From positions 269,486 to 333,485 of the forward strand of contig NZ_JACHLK010000008.1 of NCBI RefSeq assembly GCF_014207955.1: DNA of 64,000 bases, written 5' to 3'. Every line of letters starts with the position of its first letter. The stretch's first letter is position 1. Source of the DNA: Acidovorax soli. GTDB lineage: Bacteria > Pseudomonadota > Gammaproteobacteria > Burkholderiales > Burkholderiaceae_C. The translations under genes were made by a program, and so were the position numbers. Below are positions 26,145-35,095 of this stretch, in pieces. The notes under the pieces were generated by a model. It ran no database searches, was not told where the DNA came from, and saw only the letters and a list, made by a program, of their open reading frames with translations.

Positions 26145-28538
26145 ATGCTGGACGGCATGGGCAGATTGCCTGCTTGTCCGGCCCCTACACCGACGCCAAT
26201 GACCGACACCACGACGACAGACCGTTCGCACCATCCAGGACAGGCCGGCGCCGCCTTGCCTGTCTCGCCGGTACAGATGCTGGTGGAGCGCAGCATGGCG
26301 CTGGCCATCGAATGCCACCGCGCGGGCAACTACCCGCAGGCGGAAGAACTGTACCGGGCCGTGCTCAGCCTGGATCCGGCCCATGCCGACGCCAACCACA
26401 ACCTGGGCGCCATCGCGGTCGAATGCGGCCAGTTCCTGGCCAGCGTACCCTTCTTCCAGGCCGCGCTGGAGGCCAACCCCAAGGAGCGCCAGTACTGGGT
26501 GAGCCTGGTCGATGCCTTGATACAGGCAGGTGAAGATGCGCTGGCCGGCGGGGTGCTGGAAGATGCCTTGCGCGCGGGCCTGGCCGGCGATGCGGCTGGC
26601 GAGCTCGTGGAGCGGCTGGTCGGGGCGGCCATGGAGCGGGCCCGCTTGGCGCGGCCAGTGGTCGGGCGCATGCCGCCCCGGGAGCAACTGGCGGAGATCA
26701 ACCGCCTGTTCGAGGAAGAAAAATTCGACGCGGTGCTGCGCATGGGTCGCAAGATGACGCGCCAGTTTCCCCAGTGCACCATGGGCTGGAAGTCGCTCAG
26801 CGCGGCCCTGATGCGCGTGGGCCAGCGCGACAAGGCGATCGAGCCCATGCAGCAGGCGCTGGCGCTCGATCCCGGTGACGTGGACATGCTGAGCAACTAC
26901 GGCCTGGCCCTGTCCCTGCGCGGCGACCTGGTGCAGGCCGAGATCCTGCTGCGCCAGGCGGTGGGCCACGGGCCCCGGTTCAAGCAGGGCTGGTTCAACC
27001 TGGGCATCGTGATGCGGGGGCAGGCGCGGCTGCAGGCGGCCGAGGCGGCCTACCGCACGGCGCTGGAGATCGACCCCGGCGATGTCGGCGTGCTCATCAA
27101 CCTCAGTGTGTTGCTGGGCGAGATGAACCGCCTGCCGGAGGCCGAGCAGTACGCGCGCAAGGCCATCGAGGTGCAGCCGGGCCATTTGCAGGCCCGCATC
27201 AGCATGGGCATGTTGCTCAAGGACCAGGGGCGTTTGCCGGAGGCGCTGCAGGCCCTGCGCGCTGCGATGGATCTGGCACCGGCCGACGCCTCGGCGCTCA
27301 GCTCCTACCTGTTCGTCGCGAACTGTATTCCCGACCTGGACCCGGTGGACCGGTTTGCGGCCTACCAGCGCTTCAACCAGCATTTCGGCGAGCCATACCG
27401 CCATCTGTGGCGGCCGCATTCCAATGAGCGCAATGCCGAACGCCGCCTGCGCGTCGGCTATGTGGCCCCCGTGTTCCGCAACCATGCATGCCGCCAGTTC
27501 CTGGAGCCTCTGCTGGCCAACCATTCCCACGAGCGCGTGGAGCTGTTCGCGTACAGCGGGCCGTATGAGCTGGAGGACGAAGTGACGGACCGGTACCGCA
27601 CCTACTTCGAGCATTGGATCGATACCCGTGACCTGGACGACGATCAACTGGCCCAGCGCATCCGCGACGACGGCATCGACGTCCTTGTGGACATTGCAGG
27701 CCACACCAAGGGCCACCGGCTGGGGGCCTTTGCCCGCAAGCCCGCGCCCGTCTCGCTGCACTGGCTCGATTCCGGATACACCACGGGGCTCAAGGCCATC
27801 GACTACTACCTGACGGACGAGCCGACCGTGCCGGTCGGGCAGGAGGGGCTGTTCTCGGAAAAGCCCTGGCGCCTGCCGCACGCGTCGCTGGTCTACCGGG
27901 CCAACCCCGGCATGGGCGAGGTCAGCGAGCTGCCGGCCATGTCGAACGGCTACGTGACCTTCGGTACCCTGACCCGGGCCGTGCGCCTGAACGAACGCGT
28001 CATCCGTGCCTGGTCTGCACTGCTGCAGCGGGTGCCCGGTTCGCGCCTGGAGATCAACAGCGGCAATTTCAGCCAGGCGGAGGTGCGCGAGCAGTGGTTC
28101 CAGCGCTTCGAGGCGCATGGCGTCCAGCGGGAGCGCATCCTCATGGGCTTCGAGAGCCCCCCCTGGAATGTGCTGCGCAGGATGGACATCGCGCTGGACT
28201 GCTTTCCGCAGAACTCGGGCACGACGCTGATCGAGTCGCTGTTCATGGGCCTGCCCCTGGTCACCCTGGCCAGCGCTCCCAGCATGGGCACGCTCGGCGC
28301 ATCGGTCCTCACCTCGGTGGGGTATCCCGAGTGGATCGCATACAGCGAAGAAGAATATGTCGACAAGCTGGTCGCGCTGGCGTCCGACCTGCCGCAGCTC
28401 GCGCAGATCCGCGCGGGCCTGCGGCCGAAGATGCAGTCGTCTGCGCTGATGGACGAGGCGGGTTTTGCCCGCGATGTGGAGGCTGCTTATGGCCAGATGT
28501 TCCGGGCATGGTGCGATGCGCAGCCGCCAGGCCGTTGA
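26145..28538 (+). CDS. TPR-containing GT41 (SPINDLY/OGT-like) glycosyltransferase
   Basis: The 797-residue protein is probably a protein O-glycosyltransferase. Residues about 45-390 are tetratricopeptide repeats. The C-terminal part (about 430-790) is a GT41 domain with RVGYVAPVFRNHACRQFLEP (His447), LVDIAGHT (H520), FARKPAPVSLHWLDSGYTTG and CFPQNSGTTLIESLFMGLPLVTL. Some positions differ from canonical OGT: the usual WLGYPGTTG is WLDSGYTTG, and SxDF is APVF. The ATG at 26145 is chosen because AAGG precedes it closely; GTG at 26139 or ATG at 26199 are alternatives. Lying between the motor genes and the flagellins, next to sugar-nucleotide genes, it most likely glycosylates flagellin. This is inference; the donor sugar is unknown. 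Confidence 0.85.
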   Translation: MLDGMGRLPACPAPTPTPMTDTTTTDRSHHPGQAGAALPVSPVQMLVERSMALAIECHRAGNYPQAEELYRAVLSLDPAHADANHNLGAIAVECGQFLASVPFFQAALEANPKERQYWVSLVDALIQAGEDALAGGVLEDALRAGLAGDAAGELVERLVGAAMERARLARPVVGRMPPREQLAEINRLFEEEKFDAVLRMGRKMTRQFPQCTMGWKSLSAALMRVGQRDKAIEPMQQALALDPGDVDMLSNYGLALSLRGDLVQAEILLRQAVGHGPRFKQGWFNLGIVMRGQARLQAAEAAYRTALEIDPGDVGVLINLSVLLGEMNRLPEAEQYARKAIEVQPGHLQARISMGMLLKDQGRLPEALQALRAAMDLAPADASALSSYLFVANCIPDLDPVDRFAAYQRFNQHFGEPYRHLWRPHSNERNAERRLRVGYVAPVFRNHACRQFLEPLLANHSHERVELFAYSGPYELEDEVTDRYRTYFEHWIDTRDLDDDQLAQRIRDDGIDVLVDIAGHTKGHRLGAFARKPAPVSLHWLDSGYTTGLKAIDYYLTDEPTVPVGQEGLFSEKPWRLPHASLVYRANPGMGEVSELPAMSNGYVTFGTLTRAVRLNERVIRAWSALLQRVPGSRLEINSGNFSQAEVREQWFQRFEAHGVQRERILMGFESPPWNVLRRMDIALDCFPQNSGTTLIESLFMGLPLVTLASAPSMGTLGASVLTSVGYPEWIAYSEEEYVDKLVALASDLPQLAQIRAGLRPKMQSSALMDEAGFARDVEAAYGQMFRAWCDAQPPGR

Positions 28539-28567
28539 CTGGCACCCGGGGGGATCCTCCGTACCCC

Positions 28568-28595
28568 TTGGAGAGGCGTGCCTTGCCGCTATAGT
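28568..28595 (+). promoter_or_regulatory. Sigma-70-type promoter of the sugar operon
   Basis: TTGGAG, 16 bases, TATAGT lies 82 bases before the start of the CDP-glucose pyrophosphorylase gene, in the 138-base gap after the glycosyltransferase. It suggests housekeeping rather than sigma-28 control of the sugar genes. Confidence 0.5.
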
Positions 28596-28676
28596 GCCTG
28601 CATTGAGGCAACGCCCCGTCCGGGTATCGAGCCCAGGGGTGCTGTCGTGGTACGGAGACCCACCGAGTTGCAATCC

Positions 28677-29456
28677 ATGAAAGCTGTTCTGCTGGCCGGG
28701 GGCCTTGGCACCCGCATCTCCGAAGAGTCGCACCTGCGGCCCAAGCCCATGATCGAGATCGGCGGGCGGCCCATCCTGTGGCACATCATGAAGACCTATG
28801 CCGCCCATGGCGTCAATGACTTCATCATCTGCCTGGGCTACAAGGGCTACGTCATCAAGGAATACTTCGCCAACTACTTCCTGCACATGTCGGATGTGAC
28901 CTTCGACATGGCCGAGAACCGCATGGAAGTGCACCACCGCCATGCCGAGCCCTGGCGGGTGACGCTGGTGGACACGGGCGAATCGACCCTGACGGGAGGG
29001 CGCCTCAAGCGCGTGCGCGAGTACCTGCCGGCCGATGAACCGTTCTGCTTCACCTATGGCGATGGGGTTGCCGACATCGACATGGCGGCCCAGTTCGCTT
29101 TCCATGCGGCCCATGGCCGCCAGGCCACCGTCACTGCGGTGCTGCCGCCGGGGCGCTACGGCGCGCTGGTGCGCGATGGCGACGACGGCGAGGTGGTGCG
29201 GGGCTTCGTGGAAAAGCCCCGCGGCGATGGCGGCTGGATCAACGGCGGGTTCTTCGTGCTCTCGCCCCAGGTGATCGATCGCATCGAGGGCGACACCACC
29301 CCCTGGGAGGCAGGTCCGATGGAAAGCCTGGCGCGCGACGGCGAACTGCGGGCTTTCGAGCACCGGGGCTTCTGGCAGCCCATGGACACGCTGCGCGAGA
29401 AGAACCTGCTCGAAGAACTCTGGCAAAGCGGCCAGGCCCCGTGGAAGTGCTGGTGA
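28677..29456 (+). CDS. rfbF: Glucose-1-phosphate cytidylyltransferase
   Basis: The enzyme makes CDP-glucose from CTP and glucose 1-phosphate, the entry to CDP-6-deoxyhexoses. The 259-residue protein (family about 257) begins [17 protein letters not shown] and has the nucleotidyltransferase signature [18 protein letters not shown], then [10 protein letters not shown] and [17 protein letters not shown]. The ATG at 28677 matches the family N-terminus. It overlaps no neighbour but ends two bases before the preferred start of the dehydratase gene, so the two are coupled. Confidence 0.95.
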   Translation: MKAVLLAGGLGTRISEESHLRPKPMIEIGGRPILWHIMKTYAAHGVNDFIICLGYKGYVIKEYFANYFLHMSDVTFDMAENRMEVHHRHAEPWRVTLVDTGESTLTGGRLKRVREYLPADEPFCFTYGDGVADIDMAAQFAFHAAHGRQATVTAVLPPGRYGALVRDGDDGEVVRGFVEKPRGDGGWINGGFFVLSPQVIDRIEGDTTPWEAGPMESLARDGELRAFEHRGFWQPMDTLREKNLLEELWQSGQAPWKCW

Positions 29457-29458
29457 AC

Positions 29459-30538
29459 ATGGTGCTGCCCGATCCGGATTTCTGGCGTGGCAAGCGCGTG
29501 GTGCTCACGGGGCACACGGGCTTCAAGGGCAGCTGGCTGGCCCTGTGGCTGCAGCGCCTGGGGGCCCAGGTCACGGGCATCGCCCTGCCGCCGGCCAGCG
29601 AACCCAGCCTGTTCGCACAGGCGGGTGTGGCCCAGGGCATGGAAAGCCATGTCTGCGACATACGCGATGCCGGGGCCACCGCGGCCCGCATCCAGGCGGC
29701 ACGCCCCGACATCGTGCTGCACCTGGCCGCCCAGGCGCTGGTGCGCCCCAGCTATGCGGCGCCGCTCGAGACCTATGCCACCAACGTCATGGGGACGGCC
29801 CATGTGCTGGATGCTCTCCGGGGCCTGGCCGATGTGCGCGTGGCCGTGGTCGTGACCACCGACAAGGTCTACCGCAACCGGGAGTGGGTCTACCCCTACC
29901 GCGAGGACGATGCGCTGGGCGGGCACGACCCCTACAGCGCGAGCAAGGCCGCCGCCGAGATCGTGGCGGCCAGCTACCGCGATGCCTTTCTGTCCGCGCA
30001 GGGCATGGCCTTGGCCACGGCGCGTGCCGGCAACGTGATCGGCGGCGGGGACTGGTCGCCCGAGCGCCTGCTGCCCGATGCCGCAGCCGCCTGGTCGGCC
30101 GGCGAGACCCTGGTGCTGCGCAACCCCCACGCCACACGCCCCTGGCAGCATGTGCTGGAACCGCTGGCGGCCTACCTGCGGCTCGCCGAACTGCTCTGGA
30201 ACGATGCCTCGCAGGCCGGCGCCTACAACTTCGGGCCCGCGCCGCACGAGGCGGCCACGGTGGGGCGCGTGATCGAGATCGCCGCGGCCGCCTACCCCGC
30301 GGCGCCCGTGCGCTACCAGAGCGACGTGAAGCAGCCGCACGAGGCGGGCCTGTTGGCGCTCGACACCGCGCTGGCGCGCAGCCGGCTGGGCGTCGTTCCC
30401 TGCTGGGCGCTGGCGCAGGCCGTGGGCCGTACCATGGCCTGGTACCGGGAGTTCCATGCAGGAGCCTCGGCGCGTGCGCTGTGCCTGTCTGACCTCGAGG
30501 CCTACGAAAAGGCGGGCAGCGGGGGCGCCGCGCCATGA
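29459..30538 (+). CDS. rfbG: CDP-glucose 4,6-dehydratase
   Basis: This extended short-chain dehydrogenase converts CDP-glucose to CDP-4-keto-6-deoxyglucose. The 359-residue protein has the NAD-binding GHTGFKGSWL (18-27), the TDKVY segment, and the catalytic YxxxK in DPYSASKAAAE (about residue 155). ARAGNVIGGGDW is typical of RfbG. The ATG at 29459 matches the family's short N-terminus before FWxGKRV; a GTG at 29441 overlapping rfbF is the alternative. Its 3' end overlaps the next gene by 4 bases. Confidence 0.95.
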   Translation: MVLPDPDFWRGKRVVLTGHTGFKGSWLALWLQRLGAQVTGIALPPASEPSLFAQAGVAQGMESHVCDIRDAGATAARIQAARPDIVLHLAAQALVRPSYAAPLETYATNVMGTAHVLDALRGLADVRVAVVVTTDKVYRNREWVYPYREDDALGGHDPYSASKAAAEIVAASYRDAFLSAQGMALATARAGNVIGGGDWSPERLLPDAAAAWSAGETLVLRNPHATRPWQHVLEPLAAYLRLAELLWNDASQAGAYNFGPAPHEAATVGRVIEIAAAAYPAAPVRYQSDVKQPHEAGLLALDTALARSRLGVVPCWALAQAVGRTMAWYREFHAGASARALCLSDLEAYEKAGSGGAAP

Positions 30539-31098
30539 GCCGCTTTGCCGTGGAGTCCACCCCGCTGGCCGGCCTCGTGACCGTGCAGCGCCAGCCACTG
30601 GGGGACAGCCGGGGCTTTCTCGCGCGCATGTTCTGCGCGCAGGACCTGGCGCCGGTGGGCTGGACCTGGCCCATCGCCCAGATCAACCACACGCACACCG
30701 CGCAGCGTGGCACGCTGCGGGGCCTGCATTTTCAGCACCCCCCTGCGGCCGAAGCCAAGCTGGTCAGCTGCCTGCGGGGTGCGGTGTGGGATGTGGCCGT
30801 TGATCTGCGCGCCGGCTCGCCCACATTGCTGCAGTGGTTCGGCCGCGAACTCTCGGCCAGCAACCATTGGGCCATGCTCATTCCCCCCGGTTTCGCCCAT
30901 GGCTTCCAGGCGCTGGCCGACGACTGCGAGATGCTGTACCTGCACTCCGCACCCCATGCGCCCGACGCCGAAGGCGGGCTCGACGCACTGGACCCGCGCC
31001 TTGGCATTGCCTGGCCGCTGCCCGTGGCGGCGCGCTCTGCGCGCGATGCCGAACACCCCCTGCTGACGCCCGCATTCACCGGGCTGCCACTGACCTGA
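30535..31098 (+). CDS. dTDP-4-keto-6-deoxyhexose 3,5-epimerase-like protein (RmlC family)
   Basis: The 187-residue cupin protein resembles RmlC. It has the catalytic His65 in LRGLHFQHPP, the DVAVDLRAGSPT strand, and the PPGFAHGFQAL signature. In this operon the substrate is presumably CDP-4-keto-6-deoxyglucose rather than a dTDP sugar, giving a 3- and/or 5-epimer. Whether it acts at C3, C5 or both cannot be read from sequence. It overlaps rfbG by 4 bases (ATGA). Confidence 0.9.
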   Translation: MSRFAVESTPLAGLVTVQRQPLGDSRGFLARMFCAQDLAPVGWTWPIAQINHTHTAQRGTLRGLHFQHPPAAEAKLVSCLRGAVWDVAVDLRAGSPTLLQWFGRELSASNHWAMLIPPGFAHGFQALADDCEMLYLHSAPHAPDAEGGLDALDPRLGIAWPLPVAARSARDAEHPLLTPAFTGLPLT

Positions 31099-31113
31099 TC
31101 CGAGCTCCCGACC

Positions 31114-32337
31114 ATGAAATGCCGCCACTGCGCCGCCCCCGTGACCTTGCCCATGGCAGACCTGGGCACCGCGCCCCCGTCGAATGCCTACCTGCGCGAG
31201 CCGGCGCTGCATGCCCCTGAACGCTGGTACCCGCTTCGGGTGCTGGTGTGCGAGCGCTGCTGGCTGGTGCAGACCGAGGACTTCGCCGCGGCCGATGCGC
31301 TGTTCGATGCCGAATACGCCTACTTCAGCTCGTTCTCCAGCAGCTGGCTGGCGCATGCGCAGGCCTATGTGGACGGCATGGCCGAGCGCCTGGCGCTGGG
31401 GCCGCACAGCCATGTGGTCGAGGTGGCGGCCAACGACGGCTACTTGCTGCAGTACGTGGCCGCACGCGGCATTCCCTGCCTGGGCGTGGAGCCCACGGCC
31501 AGCACGGCCGCCGCGGCACGGGCGCGGGGCATCGAGGTGGTGGAGCGGTTCTTCGGCGTGGAACTGGCCCGCGAACTGGCGGCACAGGGGCGCTGTGCCG
31601 ATCTCACGGTGGCGAACAACGTGCTGGCCCACGTGCCCGACATCAACGACTTCGTCGCGGGCTTTGCCGTGCTGCTCAAGCCGCAGGGCGTGGCCACCTT
31701 CGAGTTTCCGCACCTGCTGCAACTGGTGCAGCAGTGCCAGTTCGACACCCTGTACCACGAGCATTTTTCCTACCTGTCGCTCACGGCGGTGCAGCGCATC
31801 TTTGCCGCCAACGGGCTGGTCGTGACCGATGTGCAAGAGCTGCCCACCCATGGCGGCAGCCTGCGCGTGTTCGCGCAGCGCAGCGATGCCGGTGCACAGC
31901 CGCAGGAACGGGTGGCGTGGCTGCTGGACCGCGAAGCGGCGGCGGGGGTGTCTTCCGCCGCGTTCTATGGCCGCCTGCAGGGGGAGGCGCTGCGCATCAA
32001 GCGCGAGCTGCTTGGCTTCCTGCTCGACTGCCATGCGCGCGGCCTCAAGGTCGGCGCCTATGGCGCGGCCGCCAAGGGCAACACGCTGCTCAACTTCGCC
32101 GGCGTGCGGGCCGACCTGCTGCCCTATGTGGTGGACCGCAATCCCGCCAAGCAGGGGCAGTACCTGCCGGGCAGCAGGATTCCCATTGTGGATGAGGCGC
32201 ACCTGCGCGCCCACCGGCCCGACCGTGTGCTGATCCTGCCGTGGAACCTCAAGGACGAGGTGGTCGCGCAGCTGGACTATGTCCGCGAGTGGGGGGCGCT
32301 GTTCACGGTGGCGGTTCCGGCCCTGAAGACCCTTTGA
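31114..32337 (+). CDS. Sugar C-methyltransferase (NovU/TylC3 type)
   Basis: The 407-residue protein has the three-part layout of nucleotide-sugar C-methyltransferases. An N-terminal zinc-binding part holds C3, C6, C46 and C49 (CRHC and CERC). A central SAM-binding Rossmann domain contains VEVAANDGYLLQY, NNVLAHVPDINDF and the YHEHFSYLS catalytic segment. The C-terminal domain contains GAYGAAAKGNTLLNF. Known relatives methylate C3 (sometimes C5) of 4-keto-6-deoxy sugars. Here the product would be a branched CDP-6-deoxyhexose. It is 15 bases after the epimerase gene. Confidence 0.92.
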   Translation: MKCRHCAAPVTLPMADLGTAPPSNAYLREPALHAPERWYPLRVLVCERCWLVQTEDFAAADALFDAEYAYFSSFSSSWLAHAQAYVDGMAERLALGPHSHVVEVAANDGYLLQYVAARGIPCLGVEPTASTAAAARARGIEVVERFFGVELARELAAQGRCADLTVANNVLAHVPDINDFVAGFAVLLKPQGVATFEFPHLLQLVQQCQFDTLYHEHFSYLSLTAVQRIFAANGLVVTDVQELPTHGGSLRVFAQRSDAGAQPQERVAWLLDREAAAGVSSAAFYGRLQGEALRIKRELLGFLLDCHARGLKVGAYGAAAKGNTLLNFAGVRADLLPYVVDRNPAKQGQYLPGSRIPIVDEAHLRAHRPDRVLILPWNLKDEVVAQLDYVREWGALFTVAVPALKTL

Positions 32338-32394
32338 GAGGACGCGCCGTTCTCGCAACCATCCCATTGAGTGACCGATCAACCAAGGAATCCC

Positions 32395-33462
32395 ATGAGC
32401 AACGATCCCAGAGACCTCGACGGCAAGCGCCTGCAGCGCGCCATGCACCTGCTGGGCCGTGACCCGGCCTTGCGGGCCCGGCTGGTGGATCTGCTGCGCC
32501 AGGCAGAGAGCTCCATCGCCTATGACGGCGCCGTGCGCGACGACGTGGTGGGCCCCATCGTCGATGCCCTGCACGATGACAAGGACGTCTACCACCAGCA
32601 ACTGGCCGATGGCACGCGCGTGCAGTACCTCTACCGCACCAAGATCGCCCGCGACCTGCTGCTGTCCGCCAGCGAGCGGCCGACCCATGTCTGGGAGCCG
32701 CAGACCACCAAGCTGCTGCTGGAGCTGGCGCCACGCCTGCAGGGCGATGTCATCGTCGGGGGGGCCTACTTCGGCGACCAGGCGGTGCTGGTGGCCAAGG
32801 CCATCGCGCCCGCGGGGCTCAAGGTGCACTGCTTTGAGCCCAATCCCGACCAGGCCGGCATGCTGCAGACCAATCTGGCGCTCAACCAGCTGGGCAATGT
32901 GGTGGTGAACCACGAGGGGCTGTGGAGCCGCAGTGGCGAGCACATGCGGCTCGATGGCTTCGATTCCTTCGCCAACGCGGTGGCCGCCTCGGCTGGCGAA
33001 GGCTTCGAGACGGTGGCCATGGACGACTATGCGCAACGCCTGGGGCTGCGTGTCGGCCTGATCCAGCTGGACATCGAAGGGGCCGAACTGTCGGCGTTGC
33101 AGGGGGCCGTGGGTATCCTGGACAAGGACCGCCCCTGGGTGGTCTTCGAGCTGCACCGCACCTATGTCGACTGGAGCCAGGGCCTGCGGGCCACGCCGCT
33201 GTGCCAGCTGTTCCTCTCGCGCGGCTACGAGGTGTTCGCCGTGCGCGACATCAACTCGCACCGCGAGATGCCGGGCAAGCCGGTCGAGCTGGTGCCATTG
33301 GACACGGTCTACCTTGAAGGCCCGCCGCATGGCTTCAACATGCTGGCCGTGCCGGCCAAAGGCCTGGTCGACACGCCCGCCTTCAGCGTGGTCGACGGGG
33401 TGAGTCCCAAGTTGCTGCCGCACAAGGATGTCCGCCTGCACCATCCCGTGGGCGGCTTCTAA
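32395..33462 (+). CDS. FkbM family methyltransferase
   Basis: The 355-residue protein has a helical N-terminal region of about 110 residues and then a FkbM-type SAM-dependent methyltransferase domain. Visible motifs are GGAYFGDQAVLVAK (SAM binding), HCFEPNPDQAGMLQTNLALN and LIQLDIEGAELSALQGA. Members often O-methylate sugars or natural products, so it may cap the glycan. The ATG at 32395 is chosen for the AAGGA 5 bases upstream; a GTG at 32371 is the alternative. The substrate is unknown. Confidence 0.88.
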   Translation: MSNDPRDLDGKRLQRAMHLLGRDPALRARLVDLLRQAESSIAYDGAVRDDVVGPIVDALHDDKDVYHQQLADGTRVQYLYRTKIARDLLLSASERPTHVWEPQTTKLLLELAPRLQGDVIVGGAYFGDQAVLVAKAIAPAGLKVHCFEPNPDQAGMLQTNLALNQLGNVVVNHEGLWSRSGEHMRLDGFDSFANAVAASAGEGFETVAMDDYAQRLGLRVGLIQLDIEGAELSALQGAVGILDKDRPWVVFELHRTYVDWSQGLRATPLCQLFLSRGYEVFAVRDINSHREMPGKPVELVPLDTVYLEGPPHGFNMLAVPAKGLVDTPAFSVVDGVSPKLLPHKDVRLHHPVGGF

Positions 33463-33465
33463 AGC

Positions 33466-34326
33466 ATGTCCGGGGTTGTCGAAGGCCTGGAGGGCCGTGT
33501 CTTCACCGTGCTCGGCGCGGCGGGTTTTGTCGGGCAACGGGTGGTTTCCCGGCTGCGGGCCGCGGGCGCCGAGGTGTTCGCGCCGGCGCGCGGCGATCCT
33601 GCGCTGTGGACCCGGCCGTTAGGCCATGTGGTGTATGCCGCCGGGCTCACTGCCGACTACCTGGTGCGGCCTTTCGATACGGTGGAAGCCCACGTGGGGC
33701 TGCTGGCCCGGGTGCTGAAGGAGGCGCAGTGGGAGTCGCTGGTCTATCTGTCATCCACCCGCCTGTACGACAGCCTGGGGGCGGTGGATGCGCACGAGGC
33801 GCTGCCGCTGCGCCTGGATCCCGGGCAACCCCGCCATCTGTACGACCTGTCCAAGGCCCTGGGCGAATCCCTGTGCCACACGCAGGGCCAGGGCCGCGCC
33901 CGGGTGGCGCGGCTGGCCTGCGTCTATGAAGGGGCCCAGGATGCCGATGGCTTCCTGCCCTCCCTGCTGCGCCAGGTAATGGCCGCCGGCGCGCAGCCGG
34001 GGGCTCCAAGGCCGGCCATCGAGGTGCCGTCTTCGCCCTCGTTTGAGCGGGACTATGTCCACGTGTCCGATGTGGTGGAAGGCCTTGTCCACCTGGCCCT
34101 GCGGGGGCAGCACACGATCTACAACCTGGCCAGCGGCGAGAACACCTCCAATGCCAGCCTGTTCGACGGCCTGGGCCGGCGCTGGGCTTGCGAGCTGCGT
34201 GCCACCCTGCCGGCAGGTCCCAGCGAAGCCCCGCGCATCCGCATCGATCGCATGCGCGAGGAGTTCGGCTGGCGACCCAAGGGCCTGCACAGCGTGCTGG
34301 ATGCCATGAAAGAAACCTGCCCATGA
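33466..34326 (+). CDS. NAD-dependent epimerase/dehydratase (probable sugar 4-ketoreductase)
   Basis: The 286-residue extended short-chain dehydrogenase has the glycine motif GAAGFVG (17-23) and the catalytic pair Y126/K130 in YDLSK. RDYVHVSDVVEGLVHLAL is typical of the sugar-nucleotide family. In this operon it could reduce the 4-keto group left by the dehydratase. That assignment rests on context, and an epimerase is possible. It starts 3 bases after the FkbM stop and overlaps the acetyltransferase by 4 bases (ATGA). Confidence 0.85.
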   Translation: MSGVVEGLEGRVFTVLGAAGFVGQRVVSRLRAAGAEVFAPARGDPALWTRPLGHVVYAAGLTADYLVRPFDTVEAHVGLLARVLKEAQWESLVYLSSTRLYDSLGAVDAHEALPLRLDPGQPRHLYDLSKALGESLCHTQGQGRARVARLACVYEGAQDADGFLPSLLRQVMAAGAQPGAPRPAIEVPSSPSFERDYVHVSDVVEGLVHLALRGQHTIYNLASGENTSNASLFDGLGRRWACELRATLPAGPSEAPRIRIDRMREEFGWRPKGLHSVLDAMKETCP

Positions 34327-34979
34327 CCAAGCTGGTGCACCTGACGCACGCCGAGCTGCTGCATTACCTGGTACGGCAGCTGGAGCATTTCTTCCCCGAT
34401 GGCCTCGATCCCGACGCGCGCGAGGTGCTGCGTCCCCATATGGACCCCGCACTGGCGCGCCTGGGCCACTGCATCGACGCCGTGCGCATGTGGAAGCCTG
34501 GGGAATTCGACCACCTGCACTCCTCGCAGTACACCATCTTCCTGTACTACCTGGCCAACACCGTGTGGAAGGCCACGGGCAACCGGCGGCTTTGTGCCAA
34601 GCTGTTCGGCCTCAACAAGGCGCTGAACGGCATCGACCTGTTCTACGAGATCGAGATGCCGCCGGTGTTCTTCATCGGGCACTCGGTGGGCATCGTGTTT
34701 GCCAAGGCCACCTATGGCAACCACCTGGTGATCTACCAGAATTCCACCGTGGGCAAGAACCACGGGGTGGGGCCGGTGCTGGGCGATGGGGTGGTGATGT
34801 ACCCCGGCACCGCGATCATCGGGGGTTGCCAGGTGGGCGACGGCACCGTGCTGTCCCAGGGAGTCAGCCTCATCAACACCGATACGCCCGGCCACTGCAC
34901 GGTCTATGCGGGCCAGGGCGGGGCCGTGGTCTGCAAGCCGTCCAGGCGCGACGTGCTGGCCGACATCTTCCGGCTCTGA
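34323..34979 (+). CDS. Serine acetyltransferase-like left-handed beta-helix acyltransferase
   Basis: The 218-residue protein resembles the CysE/hexapeptide acyltransferase family. After a helical N-terminal half, the hexapeptide region begins at about 115 with FFIGHSVGIVFAKATYGNHLVIYQNSTVGKN; H120 aligns with the catalytic histidine of CysE. VLGDGVVMYPGTAIIGGCQVGDGTVLSQGVSLIN follows. In the sugar operon it more likely O- or N-acetylates the sugar than makes O-acetylserine. The ATG overlaps the upstream stop. It is the last gene before the terminator at 35019. Confidence 0.82.
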   Translation: MTKLVHLTHAELLHYLVRQLEHFFPDGLDPDAREVLRPHMDPALARLGHCIDAVRMWKPGEFDHLHSSQYTIFLYYLANTVWKATGNRRLCAKLFGLNKALNGIDLFYEIEMPPVFFIGHSVGIVFAKATYGNHLVIYQNSTVGKNHGVGPVLGDGVVMYPGTAIIGGCQVGDGTVLSQGVSLINTDTPGHCTVYAGQGGAVVCKPSRRDVLADIFRL

Positions 34980-35018
34980 GGTGCCTGCGCGGCGGCACGC
35001 CTGCGGGGGCAAGCATGT

Positions 35019-35055
35019 AAAAAAACCCAGCCCACCGGTCGGTGGCTGGGTTTTT
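35019..35055. terminator. Bidirectional intrinsic terminator between sugar operon and fliC
   Basis: AAAAACCCAGCCCACCG and CGGTGGCTGGGTTTTT form a strong stem with one bulged C, flanked by an A-run on one side and a T-run on the other. It can terminate the rightward acetyltransferase transcript and the leftward flagellin transcript. Confidence 0.9.
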
Positions 35056-35095
35056 CAAAGCGCGCCCGGCAGCACCCGGGCCGGCGGTGCCTGGC

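Noticed and set aside
34323..34979. Calling the acetyltransferase cysE
   Set aside because: It has the CysE-like catalytic histidine, but the N-terminal half differs and the gene is the last of a sugar operon, so a sugar acetyltransferase is more likely.
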